Assembly (NCBI RefSeq): GCF_963169125.1
Contig: NC_084798.1
Span: 198,395,481-198,459,480 of the forward strand
From: Humulus lupulus
Taxonomy: Eukaryota; Streptophyta; Magnoliopsida; Rosales; Cannabaceae
Reading direction: 5' to 3'
DNA: 64,000 nt
Shown: positions 1 to 11,420 of the stretch, piece by piece
Numbering within the stretch: the first letter of the stretch is position 1
How the letters are laid out: each line of letters starts with the position of its first letter
Made by a program: the position numbers and the translations under genes
Notes under the pieces: model-generated
What the model was told of the DNA's origin: nothing
The model's input: only the letters and a program-made list of their open reading frames with translations
The model's database searches: none

Positions 1-1796
1 GCTTAGAGGAGTCAAGGTGTCGCATTGGCATTCCGCTGTCAAAATGTTAGCCCGTGATACCGAGCAGGGGGTGTTGCGACCTAAGGTGGTGGCGTAGGTT
101 GGGTTGGTGCTACTCTTTGGTTCTATGGAGCCTACCCTTGGTTATTGCCTCTGTTTCAGACATACTGCCCGAGGTAACCTCTCGAGATCAAACCCTCAAT
201 CTCGTCCTTCAATTGTCTGTATTCCTCAATCATGTGGCCGATGGTCCTATGGAATCGTTAGTACTTATTTTGGTCTCGTTTAGCGCGTTGATTGTGCATC
301 GGCTCGGGTGGTCTAAACAAAACCTTATTCTCATTTACCATGTAGATATTTTCGTGAGTCTCCGTTAGCTCATCATACATAGTGTAAATGGAGATATATT
401 TGTCTCCCTTTTTCTTCTTACTTATTTCTGCCTCGGGAGTATTTCCCTCATTTTTATTCTGTTTGGAGGAATCATCACTAGAGGGTTGGACAACAGTTGG
501 TGTCCCCAAGCTCGCAGTAGGATTCACATTCATTGTTGTAGTTATTGAGGCTGGAGGTGCTAGTTGTAATGTCGACGTGGCTTCTTCTACATTAATAAAC
601 CTTTAAGCTCGTAGGGTGAATTCCACTATGGTAAGAACCGATTTTCGTTGTAGGTCATCCCATAAGGCGCTTCATGGCAGGATTCCCGCTCGAATAGCCA
701 TCAAGTGGTTACTATCATCAACATCTCAGGCTTGAGTTGCCTCAATATTGAATCTCCCAAGATACTTTTTGAGTGATTCACGTGAATGTTGTTTGATGTT
801 TGCCAGGGACGATGCTTCGGGCTCAATGCTTTTTGCAACTCGAAATTGCTTTTTAAAATCCTTTGACAACTCTTCCCATGATGAGATAGAATGTCTGCGA
901 AATTTATCGAACCAACTCCTTGCTACTCACAATAGTGTAATCGGAAACAACATGCACCTAAGCTCGAGACCCACGTTATTGGCTCTCATTACATTATTGA
1001 AAGTCCTCAAGTCGATACTAGGGTTAGAGCTTCCATTGTAAGGTGCCACATGGGGTATTTTAAAACCATTTGAAAATGGTGTGCTCAAAATACGAGGGGT
1101 GAAGGGCTCGAGCCATATGCTTTGAGTCATATGCTTTGTCCTTGTTTATTCTTTCTTGTAGGAGCCTAAATTGTTCCTCGAGAGTGTTTATTCTTTCTTG
1201 AACTGGATCTACCAGAGGCAAAGCCTAGACTACTGAGAGTTGGTTATTGTTCAAAGGAGCTTCAACTCCTTGTTGTATTATCGAGTTATAATTATTCCCA
1301 TAAACTAGTTGTAAAGGCCCTATTTGAGCATTTAAGTGTACCCTCAGATCAGGGTTTGGCTAATTGTATTGCCCCTGGTTTTGATTCAAATGATCCCAGA
1401 GATCGGGACCATTATTAGGATAGTTTTCATAGTACCTAGGCTTGGTATTGTATACACTTACCGACCTACTGATATCATGGCTATCTTCAAGAAAACTAAC
1501 CATCCTTTGCTGCTGCTGGTGTTGGGCATAATTTCGAGGTGGGTTATCTACGTGCACCCTAATCCAGTAGCTCGAGATCTCAATAAGTGACTTCCTGATG
1601 GCTGGGGTTGTCTCGCCTGCCTTGCCCATTGGTTTTCCCCCACCAGGACCTCATGATTATTCCTCTATCCATGCCCAGCCCAGGGATTTTTATCTCGATT
1701 GGCACTTCCTGCACTTCGGACTGGCCTTCGAGGTATCCCCACGCTAGTTTGAGGCCCGCCTAGGGCGTGCTGCAGTATGTCTCAAACTTGTGATGG
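1..1796 (-). pseudogene. Ty3/gypsy gag remnant, C-terminal part (element 0)
   Basis: This is the capsid and nucleocapsid part of a retrotransposon Gag, read on the minus strand. Pieces recur in several frames: an N-terminal stretch rich in Asn, Gln and Pro (about 1360-1629), a capsid stretch (about 750-1130) and a Lys/Glu-rich linker (258-533). A decayed zinc knuckle follows near 150-260, with the pattern RFH...GHMIEE...QLKDEIE. The first knuckle Cys has become a stop codon and a later one a Tyr. The same knuckle is recognisable in element 1 near 52.9 kb. Numerous stops and frame changes make this a dead copy. Gag would coat the element RNA in the cytoplasmic particle. Its pol would lie off the left edge. 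Upstream gag continues at 3782-4257 and 10046-10194, after the insertions are removed. Confidence 0.8.
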
Positions 1797-1801
1797 ATGT
1801 C

Positions 1802-3776
1802 TGATAACTCTACAAAATAGAGTTATTTTACCACTTTTTTATGTGTTAATTGTTGCTTAATTCCTGAGTTTTTAATTGATTTAGTAAGTTTTAAAGTAAT
1901 TTTGAATTTAGTGGGTTTATTTTGATTTTATATATTTTTGTGTGTTTTTATAGTTATTTTGTTGTAAAATGTTGTAGTTAATTATTTGAATTATTGTTGT
2001 TTAATTTGAGGTAAAAAAATATTGTATTATTGAACTTAAATGTTAAATATAAATTAAGTTATAATTAATATTTTCAAAAAATTAAATTGATTTATTTTAT
2101 AGTTGAAAATATTTTATTATGATTTATTTTATATTTATTTTGTAGGGAATTTATGGTATTTTTGGGCTTTGAAACATAAGGAAAAGAAAGAAAGGAAGAA
2201 GATGGCATTTTTCCAAATGCCCACCTGGGCCCGCACTTGCCCAGGCCCACGGATCCAGCCCAGCCCACCTGCCACTTCAATCTCCACCTGCCTAATGCCA
2301 CCGAAGCTTCACCCAGCCCAACCTCCACCTTCACCCATTCGGCCAGCACCAGCTGCCTGCCTCCCATGCCTGACCAGCCGTGCACATCTTCAGCTCCAGC
2401 AAGCCCACGCAGCTGCATTCTTCCTCCACACGCCTAGGCTGCACTTGCCAGGCCCAATGCCATCAGGCCCGCCAGCTGCTTCAATCTCCACCAGCCCGTG
2501 CCACCTGAAGCTCCTGCAGCTGCTCCAATCCGCACCCTTCCCAGCCAAGTACACCACGCACGGCCCAAGCCCCCCAAATTCCCATCTGTCACAGCCACAA
2601 AGGCATTTTATCTTGAGCCAACAATGTTCATTTGTCCTTTCTCTAAAAATGCCACATTTTTACCCAAACTTCTCTATACATTTTACCCCAACATCATCAT
2701 TACACCCTATAATTTACCCCTATTTTCCATATTATTATTAATTTAATTAATTTAAATTGATTATTTTAATACACTTTTTTTGGCTATAGATAAGGGAGTT
2801 TTGTGCTTGATTTTGGGGGGAGAGGTTACACTACACACTTACCACATTTCAAAACCTCTCTATTCTCTTCATCTTCTTCTTTTTTTTTGTCATTTTTCTA
2901 CGAGTTTATAGAGGAAAAATTTGGGGGTTTCTCCTCCAAATTTTCCTATTTATGTTTGTAATTTCTATTCTAGTTATGAGTTTCTAATCTTTTTAAGATT
3001 ATTAAGGTGATGATGAAGCAATATGTAACTAGATAGTGTTTATTTTGTATGTTGATCTCCCATTTTGTGCAATAAAGTTATGGATTTTCTTCTTCAAATA
3101 TTTTCTTTCATCTTAAATATCTTGTATTTTAGATTGTTAGAACATATTTACACTTTGTTCTTCATTAGTGCAAAAACATAATATTCTTTGTGTAAGATGT
3201 GTCATTAAATTGTACACATCCAATGCTTAGAACAAAAATATTATGTTTTGCCTCATAAATAATGTTCATTGATTTATTTGTTATTTCATTCTCTTGATTT
3301 ACACTATATGCTTTGAAATTATAATTTTTAAAAGTGAAGACAGATCCTATATTTTTATAAAAACTTGTGCTCAAATAGAATATCTAATTTGAATAAGTGA
3401 TGGTTTGATTAATTTATAATATTACTAAAACTTGAGAATCAATGCACTTTTAAATATTATTGAACTTATATTTTGTGGATTCTATTATCTTAATAATCTT
3501 TCTTTTACTATCTTGATTTATATTATTAATTTATGTTTATATATTGTTTTTAATTTCTTTATTATTGTATCTTATTTGATTTGCTTGTCACAAATTCTCA
3601 TCAATCTTTGGAGCTAGGTTAGAATTTATTAATTTTGGTTTAAAATAGTTTTCTTTTCGATTTTAGACAACTCCTTTGGGTTCAACATCCTTGCGTACAC
3701 GATCACTATTCTATATGAACGATTCGTGCGCTTGCAATTTATAAATATTTAAAACATACTCATTTTGGGTCCATCA
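1802..3776 (+). mobile_element. Solo LTR (family 1) inserted in gag
   Basis: A 1975-bp unit begins TGAT and ends ATCA. It is flanked by the exact 5-bp duplication ATGTC at 1797-1801 and 3777-3781. Gag-like sequence of element 0 continues on both sides, so this is a single insertion. No coding region, primer-binding site or second LTR is seen, so I read it as a solo LTR. The GC- and Pro-codon-rich patch at 2215-2580 and the AT-rich rest are LTR features, not genes. A plus orientation is suggested by the block GGGTTCAACATCCTTGCG near the right end, which resembles U5 ends of Athila-type LTRs. The family assignment is weak. Confidence 0.85.
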
Positions 3777-3781
3777 ATGTC

Positions 3782-4257
3782 TAATAGGAGAAGAAGGATG
3801 CATGATCGGAGATGGTGGAGGTCTCTCGTTATTCGAGGCTTTGCACCGTGTTGCTTGTGGGGTAGCTGGGTTATTCCCAGTATTGGCAGGAACTTCCCTT
3901 GCTTGATTCGCACGTGTGGGATTTCGAGATGAAACCCTCGACTGGTTAGCTCCAATATTTACTCAAGTTCACCCTGCCTGGTATAAATCCATTTGCTCGG
4001 CCATTCGAGCCGCGGTACTACCCTGAGGACATCCCCTAGTCCTCCGTGGGGGTGCTGAGGCTTTAGTTGCTCTTCTCGCCATTTCTTCATTCAATCGAGT
4101 GGCTTCAACTAGACTCTTTCGCAACGTTTGGTTCTCCAACTCCACCATTGGGATGTACCTCTCAAGATTATAGTAATCCTGGTGTGGTGGCCTAGAACTT
4201 TGGCCAGAATCTCGTAGCGTTGAGGAAGCACCTCCTTCATCTGGAGTCCAATAGTCA
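3782..4257 (-). pseudogene. gag N-terminal segment of element 0
   Basis: This minus-strand stretch of about 100 codons follows directly on the gag sequence broken by the solo LTR. It is Arg-, Glu- and Gln-rich with a YWTPDEGG start and a likely short helix (MVELENQTLRKSLVEATRL), as expected for the variable N-terminal part of plant Gag proteins. Upstream it is cut at 4257/10046 by the next solo LTR. No function can be read from it beyond its place in gag. Confidence 0.65.
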
Positions 4258-5796
4258 TGTTGGATTAGCTTATACATGATATTTATTTATTTTCATGTAT
4301 ATCTAATATTAAACAAATTAATACGAGATAGCCTAAAACATATTTCTAAAATTGAATTCAAAGAGAAACAAAGAATAGAATACTTACAGTATACGCAGCA
4401 GAATTAAAGAGTCCTTCCTTCAGTTTCTCTAACTCTTGTATCCTCTCTGTCGCAGAGTATTATCAAGAAACTGAACCGATCTTCTATTGTCTTCACAATC
4501 TTCCAATGTATCCTTAGAACCACCTAGACTAGTGTGGGCAATTCTCAACACATGAGATAGATCTAGAGAGAAGAAGAGAAAACAACAAAGAGGCTTAGAA
4601 AAGGACTTGTGTTTAGAGAGAATCTAAAACTATCAAAAAATCTGACTTGTGACTTATCAAACTTATGTTTTGACTTCTCTCTAAGCACTCCTTTTATAGA
4701 CTCAATTAGTGTAACGCCCTACTACCTTAGAGTCGTTACTAAGTGAGTTTATATAGTGCAATTAACTCGCTAAGCGAGGTTTTTAGAACAAAAGTGTGTT
4801 TAAGTAATAAATCTAGGCTGTAGTCTTTAAAAAGGTACTCAATTTCATTAAACGTTCAAGAGTTTAAAATTTGGGATCCCAAAATAAGGTTTGCAAAATA
4901 TTTACAATTCAGAATGGGTTTACAAATGACTAATTAAAAAAAAACATGGTTTAGTACAACCATTTCTCAAAACACCCCCAACCAAAGCAGTCGGGCAGGC
5001 GAAACATGTACGCGCCGCCCCCACGCTCTCTGTACTCATGGCTGGCTGACTTTCTCTTTGCCCTTACCTGCAACACAGAGCACCCGTGAGCCGAAGCCCA
5101 GCAAGAAAACTCATACAGCACACAACATATGCATATTATGCAATCATTATAACAGGTAACTCATATCTAATCAAACAATCCATAAGACTTAAACACATGT
5201 ACAACCATGCCGTCCCAGAAGCGTTACCAAAGCCTGGGATCTCGGTCTTCACCGCAAGGATATCCCATGTATCCATTGGGGTCTCACCCTAACCAAAAGC
5301 ACTCCATGTGCTAAGTGGTGTTCCCGGCCCCACTGCCGTTCTCGGCCCTTCGCCGTTCCCGGCTCCTTCATTGTTCATTCAGCTATTACCACATATAGCA
5401 TATGCAAACAACAATCAAGCTTATAATAATTCATTTTGAGCTACATCCTAGCAAAAATACAACTTAGGGCCACGCCCTGCAACAATAATATGGGCCCGTG
5501 CCCTGCTCTACGGGTGCTACAGTTTTCTTACCTGTATCCCGAGCTTTCCGATGCACCAAGGTCACAAGCACGGTCCTCTAGCACGAGCCTCTCCGAAATC
5601 CTAGTCACAACACATATAAAACTCTTTTAATACTAACCAATCCCAAAAACACTTTCCGGGACCGATCCCGTACTCTCGGGACCTCTAATTCCTTAAAACA
5701 ATGCATTGGAACCATCCCCCGAGTCCCCGGGCAAAATCCCTAAAAACATAATTTTTGGCTGTCAAAAATGGCCTAGGGCCGTGACACTCCCTTCAA

Positions 5797-5876
5797 GGGC
5801 CGCGGCGCCCAGCGGCTTTCCCTCATCCTGATGCAACCTCGCGCCGCGGCGCCCAAGAACAGGGCCGCGGCGCTCC
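5797..5876. repeat. GC palindrome cluster inside LTR
   Basis: Three copies of a GGGCCGCGGCGCCC-like word lie at 5797-5810, 5841-5854 and 5862-5876. The middle copy holds the perfect 12-bp palindrome GCGCCGCGGCGC (5841-5852). Equivalent clusters with other words occur in the other long LTRs of this window. Confidence 0.85.
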
Positions 5877-6588
5877 TTCGCGAACCTAGATTTCTGGGTT
5901 TTCCCCTGCGTTTTTCCCGAGCTAAAACCACTCCAAATCATCCCAAACAAGTACCTAAGCCCCAAGACCAATTCAAAACCCCAAATAAACCATCTATCAA
6001 CCTATAAACACCACCAACAAACTCAAACACACAATCACACCCAACATTCACACTTGAGTTTTAGATTTCAAACACTTAAACCTATAGACCAGAAACTTAA
6101 ACCAAAGCTTGAGAAACTTAAACCATGCTTCCAAATTCTTAAACCATATCAGATACAAAAATTCAAAGATATTTCAAACTCTTACCTCAATCAATAACTC
6201 AGCTTGAACTCCCTCCAATCCCAGCTTTAAGCCAAACTCCTCTTGATAAACTAGCTGAATCCTCATGCAAAACCAGCCATGATTATCTTTCAATTTCCAT
6301 TCTTATCTTCTAAAATCAAGCTCAAAACTTAACAAAACAGGGGATAAATTCTTACCTCTGAGTAATCCTTGACCTGAGTTTGGTTCCACACCCTTAAGCT
6401 CTTCACTAGCCTCAAAGAACTCAGCTCACTTCCCCTTCCACTTTGCCTTCTAGGTTCTTAGTTTTTCCTTTTCCTTCTTGATTTCTCTAGCCCTCCAAAC
6501 TTGATTTCAGTCATACTTAGCATAAAGTATCGTGTATATCCATTTCCCTCAGCCAAAGCTATCTAAACCTCTGCCAAAAGACCATCTT

Positions 6589-8096
6589 TTTTTTTTTTGA
6601 TCAAGAAGAAATGAAGCTTCATTGAACAAGTGAACAAACAAATTACAAACAACTTCAGCTACAAAAGCTGAACCGACAGAAGCTGGTCAAACCAGACAGC
6701 TAATTACAAAGGAGATACTGAATATACATTTGATCTTTAGCTGTTCTATATCTGTTAGTAGCTAAGTAAATTCTATGTTTAGTAATGAATTTGATATACT
6801 GAACCATCTTCCAAACAGAAGAGGAAAAACGTTCAAAATAACATCTATTTCTATTGGTCCATATACTATAAATTGTAGCTGCAAACACCATGGAGACAAT
6901 ATTGGCCTTGGTACCGATCCTAACTCTAGAGAGCCAAACCAGCCAGCCTTTATAATCCAAAGGCCAAGCTGCAAAACCCAACCAAATAAATAGCAGCTGA
7001 GCCAGCCTAGCAGACAAGTGACAGTCAAAGAACAGGTGGCCGTGGGTCTCAAGGAAGCCATCACAAACCGGGCACTTCAGAGAAACCAAAGGGATGTGCA
7101 GCCTATTGAGGTTATCCCTAGTCAGTAACTGAGAGTGAATCACTTGCCATAACATGAACCTGTGTTTAGGGAGAATAAATCTGCTCCAAACTATCCGAAA
7201 ATACTCATCCTTTTGTTGAATTAGGAGACTATTATATAACTTCGATGCCAGGAACTTTCCCTTCATACCAGCAGCTGAAATGGCAGCAAAATTGAAATGC
7301 TTCTTTAGATGGCAAAGCTTCCTCCAATACCAACTACAGTCCCCCTTTAAATCATAATTCCAAAAGCTTTTACCTTTCAAATAAATGGAATTAATCCACT
7401 TAACCCAAAGTAAATCAGGTTTGAAAGCTAAGGCCCAAATATACTTGGTCAACACAGATCGGTTCCAAAGAGAACCCTCTCGAAACCCCACTCCACCATA
7501 TGCTTTGGGAAGGCAAACTTTTTGCCAGGAAGGGAGATGCAATTTGCTTCTCTGCCCAGAAACTCCCCACAGAAACCCTCTACTAAGCTTTTCAACTTCC
7601 TTGACCACACTTTGAGGCAGAATGAATATCGACATCCAGTAGTTGCGAAGCCCAAGCAGAACAGAGTTTATGAGCTGAATCCTGCCAGCAAAAGAGAGGT
7701 GCCTACTAGCCCAAGTCTGAATTTTCAATCTAAATTTCTGAATGAAAGTCTCGCAATCAGTATGATTCCATTTGGTAGGCCTCAAAGGAATCCCTAGATA
7801 TCTAAGGGGAAAAGAACCCACAGCTAGATTAATTTCCTGAGAAATAAGAATTCTATCCATCAAAGAGACACCACCGAAAAAAATCTGAGATTTTCCTGAG
7901 TTAATGCTCAAACCAGAAGCAATGGCAAACTCATCAAGAACTCTCTTGACACTCCTCACAGCCGGAAGAGTACCCTTGCAAAAAACCAGCAGGTCATCCG
8001 CAAAACACAAATTAATGATCTTTAAACTCTTGCACATCGGATGATAGCGAAACGGAGAATTAAGAGCAGCATAATGGAGACTCCTAGTCAGATATT
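6589..8096 (-). mobile_element. 5'-truncated L1-type LINE
   Basis: The insert ends in a poly-A tail on the minus strand (T run at 6587-6598). It is flanked by a perfect 15-bp duplication, CCAAAAGACCATCTT, at 6574-6588 and 8097-8111. The 5' end is truncated inside the reverse transcriptase, as is usual for target-primed reverse transcription. The 3' untranslated part is about 110 bp (6589-6699). The host is the family-3 solo LTR. Confidence 0.92.
6700..8096 (-). pseudogene. LINE ORF2 fragment: reverse transcriptase C-terminal part and zf-RVT
   Basis: About 465 codons stay open from the truncation point to the stop at 6700. The fragment starts inside the reverse transcriptase, just before the catalytic motif, which reads FADD (about residues 33-36). 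The following RT blocks are GLSINSGKS (63-71) and YLGIPLR (101-107). The thumb/connection region follows. A zf-RVT zinc-binding domain has C343-x2-C346, H353/H355 and C360. In a full element this protein nicks target DNA and copies the LINE RNA. The endonuclease and the first half of RT are missing, so this copy cannot act. The frame lacks stops, which suggests a recent insertion. No start codon of its own is credible. Confidence 0.9.
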
Positions 8097-10045
8097 CCAA
8101 AAGACCATCTTATCCCTCCATTAAAATCCCTTCCTAACTAAACCTCAAGGGCACTCTTGTCCTTTCACCTATATTACAATTCTACCATTTCTCCATCTGA
8201 ATTTGTTACTCTCAGCAGTTACTAACGGTTACACAAGTTACCAGATTACCAGTTACCATTAACTCACAAGAACTAAATTTACAAAATCCCCAAAATACCC
8301 CTAGGCTCCTCCCGAGCCGGGTATTTAATCCCGTTGTGACTTTTAGACTAATTAGCTCCTTAGGACCGTTTCGGTACGTGCATCACACTGGTATCACCAC
8401 ACTCACGTGGTACAAATCACACAATACAATTATCGCATTTATGCCCTCAACGGGCTAAAATTACCAATTTACCCCTATCATCCAAACGGGGCCCACATGC
8501 ACATTTACATCACCTAAACATGCATTCTAATCACATACTTATTCAAATTCATTTATTAGCATGTTAACTCATCTATTGCCCCCCAGACACGCTAATCAAG
8601 GTCCTAAACCTTATTAGCAACTTGGGGTGTTACAATTAGGCCATTTAATTTAATTAAAAAAATCAATAAAATAATAGCCAATTTGAAACCCTAGGTCGAA
8701 ATTATCATGGGCTATATGCCCGTGAAATTTCTCATTTGATTATAAGCCCATTGGACTTAAAAACAAGGCATGTATTATTTTCTATTGATTCAATTAATTA
8801 AATAATTATTTAAATCCTTTATCAAATTAATTATTTATAATTTGAACTTTGATTTAAACTTATTTATTAATTTGGATATCAATTTATCTTAATTAATAAA
8901 TCTACCATAATTTCTCTTTTCTTCTCAAAATTACACAACTTGTGAAACTATCCAAAATTGACCTAGTCAACTTTGATGATTCTAATTGATGATTAAATCA
9001 ATTAATTGAGACTATCTAGATGATTTTATCCAAGGTACAATGGGGACCATGGGCCTATGAAATCAAGTTCCAATAAGTTATCATAAATCTAACAAATAAA
9101 TTTACTAACTTATTAATTTCTCGTGACTCCACTATAGACTTGGAATTGCACTCTTGAATTCATAGAATGCTCTATAACAAATATAAATACGCTATTAATT
9201 ATCCATTGTTACAACCATAATTGTCACTCAATCCTCTATAGACGGTCTACAATGAGATAGGACTAAAATACCCTTTTACCCATCATTGTATTTTATCCTT
9301 AAAACACTTAGTTCCTTGTAAATGATATTTCAGTAAACTAATTTAATTACTGAAATGAGATCTCTATCATTTAACACCTTGAACCAAACTAAAAGGAAAC
9401 CATCGTTTCACTTCTTCATCAGAAGCTATAGATGTTCATATCTATGATTAACACTCCCACTCAATTATACTTCCGAGTTCCCAAGATGTAAGTATGGGCT
9501 AGTCCGCAGGGTAAGCTGGTAACGAACAAGTCAAAGAACTCAAATAATACAATCAGTTAGAATACTAACCACTCATAATTGAGATTGAATTGATCTATGG
9601 TCAACTATATGATATGACTAGAATAGATAATAACGGTATGTTTACTTATCTTATCAACTGTCAATATCGGTCCTGTCCGATGTAACAAATACATCTGATC
9701 TTATCTACTTTGCTAATGTTTAGGAAAGAACATAACACTGTAATGTGTAAGTAGATCATATCGTAGATTGGCAAGTCAGTGTAAATCCTGTGCACTGACT
9801 AATCTTAGGACTAACTTATTTTGAATATATAATCATATTTATATTCCACTGTGATGACGTCACTATAAATAAGATTAGCTATATGCTCGGGATTTAATAG
9901 AAGTTTATATTAAACAAATAATCATGAAAATAAAACATGTGAGCAAAGTGATTGACCAAGTTAAAAAATTATTTCTATTCTTTTATTGATAATAAAATGA
10001 GATTACAAAGAATTTTAGTTTTAATTAGGGCATAAAACCCCAACA

Positions 10046-10194
10046 AGTCATTCATTGGTTGTTTGCTAGCCCATCGAGGGTGTTCCTCAGTCCATGGGGT
10101 ATTTTCCTTTGAGATTCTAGGCAGTGATCACCCACTTCTAGTTTCAGGGATGTTTCCAGCGGGTGCGACCATTTTTGTGATGAACACAGATTCG
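10046..10194 (-). pseudogene. gag leader/N-terminus of element 0
   Basis: This minus-strand segment lies between the MITE and the family-2 LTR. It encodes a short frame (KWSHPLETSLKLEVGDH) that joins the gag piece at 3782-4257 once the LTR and its AGTCA duplication are removed. It may be leader rather than translated sequence. Confidence 0.5.
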
Positions 10195-10914
10195 TAGGGG
10201 TGTTTGTGGTGCGGGTGGTGCGATTTTTCTCTAATTTTTTGGACCGCACCGCATATGCGATTTGAACAAATTTTCAAACTGCAACCCGCACCGCATAGAC
10301 CTCAAACCACATAAACCACACCACAAAAATGCGGTGTGGTGCGGTGTGGTGTGGGCGGTTTATACCTATCGCCAAATAATTTAACAATTAAATATTATAA
10401 TTAAGAAATATTCATATAAATCTCATAACCATATAGTGTTTAACAAAATAATTAAATGTACAACAAGCTAATAAACTTTAAGAAAAACAATAAAAATATA
10501 ACAAACTAATAACAAAGAAAAAATGTAATATAAAATTAAATATTATTTTAATTAAGGAAGAATATCTTTATATTAAAGTAGAATATGTGTTAGTATCCTA
10601 TGAAATATTATTTTTTTTTTCTAGATATTGTGTAGATTATATTATACTATATAAATATTTATGCATTAACTTTAAATGTTGTAAAATTGAAAAAAATAAT
10701 ATAAAAAAGTTAATATATATAATGATGCGGTGCGGTGCGGTGTGGTTTGAATCGCATTTATAAAATTTAAAACCGCAAACCGCACCGCACCGCGCGGTTT
10801 GGCAAAAATACAAACCGCAACCGCACCGCGAAGGGTTCTAAACCGCAAATTGCGGTGCGGTGTGGTGTAGTGTAGACGGTTTGTGTGGTGTGGGCGGTTT
10901 TATGAACACCCCTA
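10195..10914. mobile_element. hAT-type non-autonomous transposon (MITE)
   Basis: The 720-bp insert has 10-bp terminal inverted repeats (TAGGGGTGTT / AACACCCCTA). The exact 8-bp target duplication CAGATTCG lies at 10187-10194 and 10915-10922. Eight-bp duplications and short TIRs fit the hAT superfamily. Dense GCGGTGCGGT / ACCGCACCGC words fill both subterminal regions (10205-10365 and 10725-10900) and probably represent transposase-binding sites. The middle is AT-rich and non-coding. Confidence 0.88.
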
Positions 10915-10950
10915 CAGATTCGAATGGGAGGTTTGACAGAATGCTTAATG

Positions 10951-10968
10951 CTCTCAATGAAAGCACCA
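10951..10968 (-). promoter_or_regulatory. Primer-binding-site candidate of element 0
   Basis: Read on the minus strand, TGGTGCTTTCATTGAGAG follows the LTR end by 6 nt. The same 18 bases occur in element 1 at 55023-55040, three nt after its LTR. The TGG start and position fit a tRNA primer-binding site. The tRNA species is not assigned. Confidence 0.65.
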
Positions 10969-10973
10969 AATTT

Positions 10974-11342
10974 TTGAGGACGTTTTTCTTCAACCAAAAA
11001 TAAATAAGAGCAATTAAGCCTTTATCAAAGAATTAGGAAGAAAAGAAACGAACAGAGATTTTTACGTGGTTCAGTAGTTAAATCTACCTAGTCCACGAGT
11101 CACTATTAAGATGGTTTGCGTTAAATCCTGAAAGCAATTTCACGCTAAATTCTTGTACAAAAAATCCATGTGAAATCGCCTCCAGGCTTTAACGCAAACT
11201 ATCTTAATAATAGTGACTAATGGGCTAGGTAGATTTAACTAGTGAACCACGTAAAAATCTTTGTTCGTTTCTTTTCTTCCTAATTCTTTGATAAAGGCTT
11301 AATTACTCTTATTTATTTTTGGTTGATGAAAAACGTCGTCAA
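10974..11342. repeat. Long inverted repeat built from LTR sequence
   Basis: The left arm (10974 to about 11145) and right arm (about 11171 to 11342) are reverse complements with scattered mismatches. They are separated by a loop of about 25 nt around 11157. The left arm directly abuts the primer-binding site, and it carries a TTACGTGGTTCAGTAG block. That block matches the layout of the gypsy LTRs at 39152 and 55193 (TTTATAGTGGTTCGGC), so it is the U5 end of the element 0 LTR. The right arm is an inverted copy. Outer ends read TTGAGGACG / CGTCGTCAA. No target duplication was found. Confidence 0.8.
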
Positions 11343-11420
11343 TAAAACTAAATTTGGATTATAATTTATTCTTAATAAGAAAATAGTTTAGCGTGCAAAA
11401 CATGTTTTATTGAAAGAACC
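11343..11420. other. Short unassigned spacer
   Basis: AT-rich sequence between the inverted repeat and the next solo LTR. It may be more of the element 0 LTR. Nothing else is seen in it. Confidence 0.4.

Larger units (their letters stand above)
4710..8634 (-). mobile_element. Solo LTR (family 3) with nested LINE
   Basis: This LTR runs from TGTAACGCCC at 4710 to GGGTGTTACA at 8634. Its target duplication is ATTAG at 4705-4709 and 8635-8639. Minus the LINE it is about 2.4 kb. It shares its ends, and a conserved block (reverse complement of ACCTGCAACACAGAGCACCC near 5069) with the LTRs at 11421, 30071 and 35691. These long LTRs starting TGTAAYRCCC resemble those of Tekay/Del chromoviruses. That lineage call rests on the ends only, since no coding part is present. 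Minus orientation is inferred from the position of the conserved block near the low-coordinate end. Confidence 0.87.
4258..10045 (-). mobile_element. Solo LTR (family 2, composite) with nested insertions
   Basis: Read on the minus strand the LTR starts TGTTGGGGTTTTATGCCC at 10045 and ends at 4258. The target duplication AGTCA is present at 4253-4257 and 10046-10050. Without the nested LTR it is about 1.86 kb (4258-4709 plus 8640-10045), close to the family-2 copy at 49074-52088 (about 1.84 kb without its own insertion). The block CCTTTTATAGACTC at 4690-4703 is the reverse of a TATAAAAG box, consistent with minus orientation. No internal region is present. It is inserted in gag of element 0. 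Confidence 0.88.

Noticed and set aside
2103..2741. Open frames of up to 212 codons, Pro-rich, in the LTR at 1802
   Set aside because: Long only because of GC-rich, stop-poor composition; overlapping frames on both strands are equally open, and the unit is bounded by TGAT...ATCA with a target duplication.
10974..11342. Inverted repeat as an ordinary foldback transposon
   Set aside because: The left arm is contiguous with the gypsy primer-binding site and matches LTR structure, and no target duplication was found; an LTR-derived palindrome is the simpler reading.
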